From Rhizobacter sp. (GTDB lineage Bacteria > Pseudomonadota > Gammaproteobacteria > Burkholderiales > Burkholderiaceae_C), in the NCBI GenBank assembly GCA_025360945.1, contig JANYBE010000126.1, positions 1 to 7,600 on the forward strand: a stretch of DNA of 7,600 nt, given 5' to 3'. Below are positions 1 through 5,450 of the stretch, piece after piece. Position numbers and translations under genes: made by a program. Position 1 is the stretch's first letter, and every line of letters begins with the position of its first letter. The notes under the pieces were generated by a model, which did not search any database, was not told where the DNA came from, and worked only from the letters and a program-made list of their open reading frames with translations.

Positions 1-1
1 A

Positions 2-403
2 TGGCAGGATCGCGACGGCACGATCCAAAAGCGCGATGCCAAGTCGGACATGGGCGGCACGATGCGGCTGGGGGCGCAGAGCTCGGACGTGACGGCGGGG
101 ACACTGGCCAACCAGATCTATGGCAAGGTCGTCACCGAGCGCCACCGCCACCGCTACGAAGCCAACGAGCATTACCTCGACCGGCTCCGCGAGGCCGGCC
201 TGGTGATCTCGGCGATCACGCAGCGCGAGAAGCTGACCGAGATCGTCGAGCTGCCGCAGAGCGTGCATCCATGGTTCGTCGGCGTGCAGTTTCACCCAGA
301 GTTCAAGAGCACGCCGTGGGACGGGCATCCGCTTTTCATCAGCTACGTGAAGGCGGCGCTGGATCATCAACGCGCGGCGAAGGCCGAGAAGGTGGCCGCA
401 TGA
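2..403 (+). CDS. pyrG: CTP synthase, C-terminal part (5' end outside window)
   Basis: This is the last 133 codons of CTP synthase, which makes CTP from UTP, ATP and glutamine in the cytoplasm. The visible part belongs to the class I glutamine amidotransferase domain that releases ammonia from glutamine. It contains GGTMRLG near the left edge, VERHRHRYE-like TERHRHRYE, and the block GVQFHPEF. In that block His (293-295) and Glu (299-301) are the last two members of the Cys-His-Glu triad; the nucleophilic Cys lies upstream, outside the window. STPWDGHPLF follows, as in E. coli PyrG. The stop TGA (401-403) overlaps the kdsA start in ATGA, which implies translational coupling. The reading frame is open to the left edge, so the gene is partial and not broken. 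Confidence 0.97.
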   Translation, partial: WQDRDGTIQKRDAKSDMGGTMRLGAQSSDVTAGTLANQIYGKVVTERHRHRYEANEHYLDRLREAGLVISAITQREKLTEIVELPQSVHPWFVGVQFHPEFKSTPWDGHPLFISYVKAALDHQRAAKAEKVAA

Positions 404-1257
404 AGCTGTGCGGCTTCGAGATCGGCCTCGCGCAGCCGTTCTTCCTGATCGCCGGCCCGTGCGTGATCGAGTCCGAGCAATTGCAGATGGACGTGGCCGG
501 GCAATTGAAGGAAATGACGGCTGCGCTCGGTATTCCGTTCATCTTCAAGAGCAGCTTCGATAAAGCCAATCGCTCGTCGGGAAGCACCTTCCGCGGCCCC
601 GGCCTGGACAAGGGGATGGAGATCCTCGCGAAGGTCAAACGTGAACTCAAGGTGCCGGTGCTGACCGACATCCACGACGAGTCGCAGATCGCGCAGGTCG
701 CGAGCGTCGTCGACGTGTTGCAGACGCCGGCCTTCCTGTGTCGCCAAACTGATTTCGTGCGCGCCGTCGCGCAAAGCGGCAAGCCGGTGAACATTAAGAA
801 GGGCCAGTTCCTCGCGCCCCACGACATGAAGAACGTGATTGACAAGGCCCGTGCCGCTGCGCGCGAGAAGGGTCTCCTAGAGGACAACTTCATGGCCTGC
901 GAACGTGGGGCGAGCTTCGGCTACAACAACCTCGTCTCTGACATGCGCAGCCTCGCGATCATGCGCGAGACGAACGCACCGGTCGTGTTCGACGCGACCC
1001 ACTCGGTGCAGTTGCCAGGCGGCCAGGGGACGAGTTCGGGCGGCCAGCGCGAGTTCGTGCCGGTACTGGCGCGCGCGGCGATCGCCGTAGGCGTCGCCGG
1101 CGTCTTCATGGAAACCCACCCCGACCCCGCCCATGCGCTGAGCGACGGGCCGAACGCGGTGCCGCTGAAACACATGCGGGCGCTGCTCGAACAGCTCGCG
1201 TCGCTGGACCGCGTGGTCAAGGCACGGCCGCTGCTCGAGAACGACTTTTCGTGCTGA
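400..1257 (+). CDS. kdsA: 2-dehydro-3-deoxyphosphooctonate aldolase (Kdo-8-phosphate synthase)
   Basis: This 285-residue cytoplasmic enzyme condenses phosphoenolpyruvate with arabinose 5-phosphate to Kdo-8-phosphate, an early step of Kdo synthesis for LPS. Family blocks are clear: KSSFDKANRSS (50-60), FRGPGLD (64-70), TPAFLCRQTD (109-118), NIKKGQF (131-137), FGYNNLV (173-179) and the C-terminal METHPDP (237-243). Residue 21 is Cys in IAGPCVIES, where E. coli KdsA has Asn. With His201 (DATHSVQLP), Glu238 and Asp249 it makes the full metal-ligand set known for the Aquifex-type class, so a metal-dependent enzyme is inferred. The start at 400 is chosen because MKLCGFEIG opens the family alignment, AGAAGG (387-392) lies 7 nt upstream, and the ATGA overlap couples it to pyrG. 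The same frame stays open upstream, but that stretch is antiparallel to conserved pyrG coding and is not part of KdsA. Confidence 0.98.
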   Translation: MKLCGFEIGLAQPFFLIAGPCVIESEQLQMDVAGQLKEMTAALGIPFIFKSSFDKANRSSGSTFRGPGLDKGMEILAKVKRELKVPVLTDIHDESQIAQVASVVDVLQTPAFLCRQTDFVRAVAQSGKPVNIKKGQFLAPHDMKNVIDKARAAAREKGLLEDNFMACERGASFGYNNLVSDMRSLAIMRETNAPVVFDATHSVQLPGGQGTSSGGQREFVPVLARAAIAVGVAGVFMETHPDPAHALSDGPNAVPLKHMRALLEQLASLDRVVKARPLLENDFSC

Positions 1258-1269
1258 ATTTGAACCCCT

Positions 1270-1276
1270 GGAGAAG
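1270..1276 (+). promoter_or_regulatory. Ribosome binding site of eno
   Basis: GGAGAAG lies 6 nt before the eno ATG in the 25-nt kdsA-eno gap. It is the strongest Shine-Dalgarno match in the housekeeping block, as expected for a highly expressed glycolytic gene. No convincing promoter or terminator is visible in this gap, so eno is probably at least partly cotranscribed with pyrG-kdsA. Confidence 0.75.
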
Positions 1277-1282
1277 AACAAA

Positions 1283-2566
1283 ATGAGTGCCATCGTTGAC
1301 ATCGTCGGCCGCGAGATCCTCGACAGCCGCGGCAACCCCACCGTCGAATGCGACGTGCTGCTCGAAAGCGGCACGATGGGCCGCGCCGCGGTGCCCTCGG
1401 GCGCATCGACCGGTTCGCGCGAGGCGATCGAGCTGCGTGACGGCGACAAGAAGCGCTACCTCGGCAAGGGCGTGCTGAAGGCGGTCGAACACGTCAACAC
1501 TGAAATCAGCGAGGCCGTGCTCGGCCTGGACGCGAGCGAACAGGCCTTTCTCGACCGCACGCTGATCGACCTCGATGGCACCGAGAACAAGAGCCGGCTG
1601 GGTGCGAACGCGACGCTGGCGGTGAGCATGGCCGTCGCGCGCGCCGCCGCCGAGGAGTCGGGCCTGCCGCTGTACCGCTACTTCGGCGGCGCGGGCGGCA
1701 TGCAGATGCCGGTGCCGATGATGAACGTCATCAACGGCGGCGCTCACGCGAACAACAACCTCGACCTGCAAGAGTTCATGATCATCCCGGTCGGCGCCCC
1801 GAGCTTTCGCGAAGCGGTGCGCTACGGTGCCGAGGTGTTCCACGCCTTGAAGAAAATTCTCGGCGACAAGGGCATAAGCACCGCTGTTGGCGACGAAGGC
1901 GGCTTCGCGCCCAGCGTCGCGAGCCATGAAGCGGCGATCCAGATGATCCTTGAGGCGATCGACAAGGCAGGCTACACGGCGGGTTCGCAGATCGCGATCG
2001 GTCTGGACTGCGCCGCGAGCGAGTTCTACAAGGACGGTAAGTACCACCTCGATGGCGAAGGCCTGGTGCTTTCCGCACCGGAGTGGACAGACATCCTTAG
2101 CACCTGGGTCGACAAGTACCCGATCATCAGTATCGAAGACGGGATGGGTGAGTCTGATTGGGACGGCTGGAAACACTTGAACGACCGTCTCGGTTCGAAG
2201 GTACAAATCGTCGGCGACGACCTGTTCGTCACTAACACCAAGATCCTGAAAGAAGGCATCGAGAAGCGCGTCGCGAACTCGATCCTCATCAAGATCAACC
2301 AGATCGGCACATTGACCGAAACCTTCGCCGCAATCGAAATGGCCAAGCGCGCCGGCTGGACCGCGGTGATCAGCCACCGTTCGGGCGAGACCGAAGACTC
2401 GACTATCGCCGACATCGCAGTCGGCACCAACGCCGGCCAGATCAAGACCGGCTCGCTGAGCCGCAGCGACCGCATGGCCAAGTACAACCAGCTGCTGCGC
2501 ATCGAGGAAGACCTCGGCGACGTCGCCAGCTACCCGGGGCGCGCCGCGTTCTACAACCTGCGCTAG
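1283..2566 (+). CDS. eno: Enolase (phosphopyruvate hydratase)
   Basis: This is a full-length enolase of 427 residues, which interconverts 2-phosphoglycerate and phosphoenolpyruvate in glycolysis and gluconeogenesis. Visible hallmarks are the N-terminal GREILDSRGNPTVE and the catalytic loop SGASTGSRE (39-47). The proton donor Glu205 sits in VGDEGG, and the Mg ligands are Asp242 (LDCAASEFY), Glu285 (SIEDGM) and Asp312 (VGDDLFVTN). The base is Lys337 (ILIKINQIG), followed by the signature SHRSGETED (364-372) and Lys388 (GQIKTGS). The protein ends in AAFYNLR, typical of betaproteobacterial enolases, directly at TAG. TAG is therefore a genuine terminator in this genome. The start is fixed by MSAIVDIVGREI and by GGAGAAG 6 nt upstream. 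ftsB follows after 14 nt, an arrangement common in Proteobacteria. Confidence 0.99.
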   Translation: MSAIVDIVGREILDSRGNPTVECDVLLESGTMGRAAVPSGASTGSREAIELRDGDKKRYLGKGVLKAVEHVNTEISEAVLGLDASEQAFLDRTLIDLDGTENKSRLGANATLAVSMAVARAAAEESGLPLYRYFGGAGGMQMPVPMMNVINGGAHANNNLDLQEFMIIPVGAPSFREAVRYGAEVFHALKKILGDKGISTAVGDEGGFAPSVASHEAAIQMILEAIDKAGYTAGSQIAIGLDCAASEFYKDGKYHLDGEGLVLSAPEWTDILSTWVDKYPIISIEDGMGESDWDGWKHLNDRLGSKVQIVGDDLFVTNTKILKEGIEKRVANSILIKINQIGTLTETFAAIEMAKRAGWTAVISHRSGETEDSTIADIAVGTNAGQIKTGSLSRSDRMAKYNQLLRIEEDLGDVASYPGRAAFYNLR

Positions 2567-2580
2567 CGCTCTGGCGGCCG

Positions 2581-2859
2581 ATGCGCTATCTCACCGTCGC
2601 CCTCATCGCGCTGATCGCGCTGGTGCATGCCGAGCTCTGGTTCGGCAAGGGCGGCGTGCCGCGCATGATGGAGTTGCAAGGCAAGCTGCAGACGCAGCTG
2701 GCGGCGAACACGGCCGCAAGGACTCGCAACGTCCAGCTCGACGCCGAAGTACGCGACCTGAAGGCAGGCCTGGAGATGGTCGAAGAGAAGGCGCGCTATG
2801 AACTCGGCATGGTCAAGCCCGACGAGATCCTCGTCCAGGTGACCACGACAAAACGCTAG
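2581..2859 (+). CDS. ftsB: Cell division protein FtsB (septum formation initiator family)
   Basis: This small bitopic inner-membrane protein of 92 residues has the FtsB plan. A very short cytoplasmic N-terminus leads into one membrane helix (about 4-20, YLTVALIALIALVHAELW). A periplasmic coiled coil follows (about 29-66, charged and heptad-like), then the conserved tail EEKARYELGMVKPDE (68-82). FtsB pairs with FtsL and FtsQ in the divisome and helps activate septal peptidoglycan synthesis. Its position right after eno is the usual proteobacterial location. Only a weak Shine-Dalgarno sequence is seen before the ATG, and eno ends 14 nt upstream, so coupling to eno translation is plausible. The gene ends in TAG, and the same frame continues without another stop into pnuC (see findings). 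Confidence 0.95.
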   Translation: MRYLTVALIALIALVHAELWFGKGGVPRMMELQGKLQTQLAANTAARTRNVQLDAEVRDLKAGLEMVEEKARYELGMVKPDEILVQVTTTKR

Positions 2860-2871
2860 CACGCCACCCGG

Positions 2872-3498
2872 GTGGACGCGTTGCTGCGGGCATTGCAGCC
2901 CTTCTTCGCACCTGCGCTCACGCTGTGGGCCACGCCGGTGAGCGTGCTCGAGATCGCCGCCTTCGTGCTCGCTGTAGCGATGGTCGTGCTCAACATGCGC
3001 GTCAACCCGCTCGCCTGGCCGCTCGCCATCATCAGTTCGCTGCTGTACTTCGCGCTGTTCTGGAACAGCAAGCTCTACGGCGACGCGAGTCTGCAGATTT
3101 TCTTCGCGCTGGTGGCAGCGTGGGGGTGGTGGCAATGGCTGCGCGGCACCGAAGCCGACGGCAGTGCGCTGCACGTGCGCTCGCTCGGGCCTCGCGGCCG
3201 TGCATGCGTGCTCGGAGCGCTCGTGCTCGCATGGCCCGCCACCGGCTGGTTCCTGAGGAACTACACCGACACCGACGTGCCGTGGTGGGACGCCTTCCCA
3301 ACAGCCGCCAGTGTGATCGGACAGTGGCTGCTCGCCCGCAAGTACATTGAGAACTGGGCCGCGTGGATCGTCGTCAACTTCGTCAGCGTCGGCCTGTTTG
3401 CGTACAAGGGGCTGTGGCTCACCATGGTGCTGTACACGCTGTTCATCGCGATGTCGTTCATGGGCTGGCGCGCCTGGCGCAGGCTCGCCGCATCGTGA
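2872..3498 (+). CDS. pnuC: Nicotinamide riboside transporter PnuC
   Basis: This hydrophobic protein of 208 residues has about seven predicted membrane segments and the PnuC signature. WPLAIISSLLY (49-59) and LYGDASLQIFFALVAAWGWWQW (68-89) form the first conserved half. Asp140 (WWDAFPTAAS), ARKYIENWAAWIVVN (155-169) and LYTLF (187-191) form the second. PnuC proteins carry nicotinamide riboside across the inner membrane by facilitated diffusion, and uptake is driven by intracellular phosphorylation. The adjacent kinase gene, sharing GTGA, fits that role. The start is GTG at 2872, 12 nt after the ftsB stop. No clear Shine-Dalgarno sequence precedes it, so the start is less certain than the family call. 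Other Pnu subfamilies carry thiamine or riboflavin, but the kinase neighbour favours nicotinamide riboside. Confidence 0.9.
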   Translation: MDALLRALQPFFAPALTLWATPVSVLEIAAFVLAVAMVVLNMRVNPLAWPLAIISSLLYFALFWNSKLYGDASLQIFFALVAAWGWWQWLRGTEADGSALHVRSLGPRGRACVLGALVLAWPATGWFLRNYTDTDVPWWDAFPTAASVIGQWLLARKYIENWAAWIVVNFVSVGLFAYKGLWLTMVLYTLFIAMSFMGWRAWRRLAAS

Positions 3499-4160
3499 GC
3501 CTGGTCGTCGCGCTGCTCGGCGCCGAGAGCACCGGCAAGACCACGCTGGCGCAGGCGCTGGCCGCAGCGCTTGCGGTCGACGGGCGAAGCGTCGTACTCG
3601 TCCCCGAGTATCTGCGCGAGTTCTGCGATGCGCGCGGCCGCACGCCGCGCCAGGACGAGCAATCGCACATCGCCTGCGAGCAGACGCGTCGCATCGCGCT
3701 GGCCGCGAGCATGCATGACCTCGTGGTCGCCGACACCACCGCGCTGATGATCGCGGTCTACAGCGACACCGTGTTCGGCGACACCAGTCTCTACGCGAGT
3801 GCCGAGGCCGCACACCGCGCGGGCTGCGACCTCACGCTGCTGACCGCGCTCGACCTGCCCTGGCAGGCCGACGGCCTGCAACGCGACGGCCCGCATGTGC
3901 GCGAGCCGGTCGACGCGTTGGTGCGCGCCGCATTGGCTCGCACCAACGTGGCCTACTCGGTCGTGTTCGGCCGCTGCGACGCGCGCACGCAAGCTGCGCA
4001 CGCGAGTGTGCAACGCGCCCTCGCGTCGCGCTCCGCACCCGACGACGAGGCAAGCAACCCGCGCTGGCACTGGCATTGCGAGCGCTGCGGCGACGCGAAC
4101 TGTGAGCGTCATGCCCGATTGCCGAACGCCGGCGTTCGCGGTGAGAATGGCACGCGCTGA
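3495..4160 (+). CDS. NadR-like ribosylnicotinamide kinase (AAA_28 family), stand-alone
   Basis: This 221-residue P-loop protein resembles the C-terminal kinase domain of NadR. Walker A is GAESTGKTT (9-17). PEYLREFCDARGRTP (37-51) matches the NadR-type helix after the first strands. ADTTALMIAVYSD (79-91) carries the aspartate at the end of the next strand, and LPWQADGLQRDG (121-132) is the family's lid-side block. It would phosphorylate nicotinamide riboside to NMN, trapping vitamin brought in by PnuC. The start is GTG in the GTGA overlap with pnuC; in-frame upstream codons are antisense-like shadow of pnuC. There is no NMN adenylyltransferase domain and no helix-turn-helix, so it is not a full NadR regulator. 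The C-terminus has an extra Cys195-x2-Cys198-x4-Cys203-x2-His206 cluster, discussed under findings. Kinase family is confident; substrate is inferred from context. Confidence 0.87.
   Translation: MSLVVALLGAESTGKTTLAQALAAALAVDGRSVVLVPEYLREFCDARGRTPRQDEQSHIACEQTRRIALAASMHDLVVADTTALMIAVYSDTVFGDTSLYASAEAAHRAGCDLTLLTALDLPWQADGLQRDGPHVREPVDALVRAALARTNVAYSVVFGRCDARTQAAHASVQRALASRSAPDDEASNPRWHWHCERCGDANCERHARLPNAGVRGENGTR
4123..4138. repeat. Perfect 16-bp palindrome near the kinase gene 3' end
   Basis: CGAACGCCGGCGTTCG reads the same on both strands. It lies inside the last codons of the kinase gene, past the Cys/His motif, and 57 nt before the zinc-ribbon start codon. It could be an operator-like site or a short RNA hairpin. 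It lacks a T-tract, so a classical intrinsic terminator is not supported. The symmetry is seen directly; any function is speculative. Confidence 0.4.
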
Positions 4161-4180
4161 ACTGAACCCGGCGCACCATC

Positions 4181-4186
4181 AGAAGG
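4181..4186 (+). promoter_or_regulatory. Ribosome binding site fixing the zinc-ribbon start
   Basis: AGAAGG stands 8 nt before ATG 4195 in the 34-nt gap after the kinase gene. It is important because the frame it serves hits TAG after only five codons. A good site in front of an otherwise sensible zinc-ribbon sequence indicates that 4195 is the original start and that the TAG interrupts a real gene. Confidence 0.6.
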
Positions 4187-4194
4187 CTCCCGCG

Positions 4195-4476
4195 ATGCCC
4201 AAGGGCTGTTAGAAATGTGGCACCCAGAACGCCGATGACACGAAGTTCTGCTGTGCTTGCGGTGCCGAATTGAGCGCGTCATTCCCAGACACCCTCGCGG
4301 GGCCTCCCGATGTTGGCCGCCACGCCCGCGATGCACTGAACCCGGCCGGCGCACGCTTTTGCGCCAAATGCGGCGCCGACCAGAGAGAGGTGACGATTCC
4401 CGCGTCCTTCGCGCCCACTGCGCGACCTGCGCCCGCGGCGCCGACAACAAGAATGCCCCCAGTAGGACCGCGATGA
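4195..4476 (+). pseudogene. Zinc-ribbon protein gene interrupted by an in-frame TAG in its first knuckle
   Basis: Reading from ATG 4195 gives MPKGC, TAG (4210-4212), then KCGTQNADDTKFCCACGAEL. Ignoring the TAG, this is a textbook zinc ribbon: Cys5-x2-Cys8, ten residues, Cys19-x2-Cys22, with the TAG at the first x position. A second ribbon-like half follows (LNPAGARFCAKCGADQ) with only its second CxxC kept. A Pro/Ala-rich tail ends at TGA 4474-4476, which overlaps the next start in ATGA. The intact ancestor would have had about 93 residues. After the TAG the only usable in-frame start is TTG 4270, which would lose the first ribbon. Such ribbons usually bind protein or nucleic acid partners; the role here is unknown. 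A nonsense mutation (for example from CAG), sequence error or amber readthrough are all possible. I favour the first two. Confidence 0.75.
4464..4467 (+). promoter_or_regulatory. Ribosome binding site of the multi-pass membrane protein
   Basis: AGGA lies 5 nt before ATG 4473, inside the last codons of the zinc-ribbon frame. Together with the ATGA overlap it fixes the membrane protein start. The open frame further upstream is a shadow of the zinc-ribbon frame. If the zinc-ribbon gene is silenced by its early TAG, this site must recruit ribosomes on its own. Confidence 0.55.
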
Positions 4477-5450
4477 ACGACTCGACCCCTTCGCCCGTCG
4501 GCGGGCTGTCGCCCGACGCCTTCTCGAACATGTTCGAGGCGATTAACGGGCTGCCCAACCGGCGCGCACTGATCGCAATGGTCGGCTGCATGTGCGTCGG
4601 CGTGCTGGCCTTCGGCCTGTTCTCGTTCATGGCTACGCGGATGGGGAGTGTCTTCATCGCCTTCCTCGGTGGTCTGTGCTTTTTTGTCGCCAGTGCCATC
4701 GGCGTCAACGCCGCCGGCGTGCTGTTGATGGACCAGGCCAAGGGCGTGCCGTCACGCGGCCTGAGCGGCGCGATCGTCGATGGCCTCATGTGCATTCCGA
4801 AGTTCATCGTGCTCGGCCTGGCGCTGTTCGCGGTGTCGCTGCTGGTGTTCATCGCGATCGCGATCGTCTACTTCGTCTGCACGATCCCAGTGCTCGGGCC
4901 CATCCTGTTCGTCGTCGTGTTCCCGCTGTCGGTCGTGATCTCAGGGCTGACGCTGTGCGGACTGTTCCTGTGCATGTTCCTCGCGCTGCCGGCGATCTGG
5001 GAAGGCGCCACTATCACCCGTGCGATCGCGCAGGCGCAGGCGATCGCGCGCGACCGGCTGGTCGAGGCCTTGCTGCTGATGGCCGTCGTCTGGGTTCTGT
5101 CGGTCGTCGTCGGTTTCATCGTGTTCGGGGTGCTGTTCAGCGGACTGGTGCCGATGCTCGGTATGTCGGCCTCTATCCTCGGCGGCGACGCGATGGGTGG
5201 CCTGATAGGCATGATGCGTCACCGTGTCGAATTCGGTGACATGGGCGGCGGTGGCTTCGATGGCAGCGGTGCCGGCCATATGCTCGCCGCAGGCATCGGC
5301 GGCGGGTTGCTGTGGACGCTGGCCGGCTCGCTGCTGTCCCTCGTAAACCTGCTGGGCTTGAACCTGGTCTATCTGCGCGTCACCGAAGGACTGGGAAGTG
5401 GCGCGGCCGAAGCCGCCCCGATGGCGCGCCAGGACGATACGAAGCGCTAG
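4473..5450 (+). CDS. Multi-pass membrane protein of unknown function, ending at an early-looking TAG
   Basis: I do not recognise a named family. The 325-residue product has a short polar N-terminus (1-32), then about six hydrophobic segments near 33-54, 59-86, 107-135, 143-172, 199-226 and 270-300. Between segments four and five lies a polar helix, ALPAIWEGATITRAIAQAQAIA (171-192, of which Pro173 and Glu177 stand out). This resembles in style the loop of bacterial six-helix DUF families with a P-x-eg-x-Ai-x-S pattern. A glycine-rich loop, GDMGGGGFDGSGAG (255-268), precedes the last segment. The start overlaps the zinc-ribbon stop in ATGA, so the two genes look like one coupled module, perhaps a split form of the zinc-ribbon-plus-membrane proteins seen in many bacteria. 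The frame stays open and coding-like after the TAG at 5448-5450, so the C-terminus may be truncated. Confidence 0.8.
   Translation: MNDSTPSPVGGLSPDAFSNMFEAINGLPNRRALIAMVGCMCVGVLAFGLFSFMATRMGSVFIAFLGGLCFFVASAIGVNAAGVLLMDQAKGVPSRGLSGAIVDGLMCIPKFIVLGLALFAVSLLVFIAIAIVYFVCTIPVLGPILFVVVFPLSVVISGLTLCGLFLCMFLALPAIWEGATITRAIAQAQAIARDRLVEALLLMAVVWVLSVVVGFIVFGVLFSGLVPMLGMSASILGGDAMGGLIGMMRHRVEFGDMGGGGFDGSGAGHMLAAGIGGGLLWTLAGSLLSLVNLLGLNLVYLRVTEGLGSGAAEAAPMARQDDTKR

Noticed and set aside
1..399. N-terminal extension of kdsA by 133 codons in the same frame
   Set aside because: The stretch overlaps strongly conserved pyrG coding in another frame, its translation is Arg/Gly-rich without family similarity, and KdsA homologues begin at MKLCGFEIG.
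1217..2377. Long minus-strand open frame of 386 codons opposite eno
   Set aside because: It mirrors the enolase codon structure in a GC-rich genome. Enolase is certain on the plus strand, and the antisense translation shows no recognisable domain.
3363..3494. Extended N-terminus for the NadR-like kinase
   Set aside because: It lies inside conserved pnuC coding, and the family starts just before the P-loop. GTG 3495 in GTGA is the natural start.
2563..3813. Minus-strand open frame of 416 codons opposite ftsB, pnuC and the kinase
   Set aside because: Arg/His-rich shadow translation covering three well-supported plus-strand genes.
4210..4212. Selenocysteine or pyrrolysine insertion at the zinc-ribbon TAG
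   Set aside because: Selenocysteine uses TGA, not TAG. Pyrrolysine is known mainly from methylamine methyltransferases with their own tRNA and synthetase genes, none of which is seen here, and a zinc-ribbon x position gives no reason for it.
4257..4472. Extended N-terminus for the membrane protein
   Set aside because: This part is the shadow of the zinc-ribbon frame. AGGA and ATGA at 4473 support the shorter protein.
4853..4868. GCGATCGCGATCG-type repeat as a regulatory or HIP1-like site
   Set aside because: It encodes Ile-Ala repeats of a membrane helix in the correct frame, which explains the pattern.
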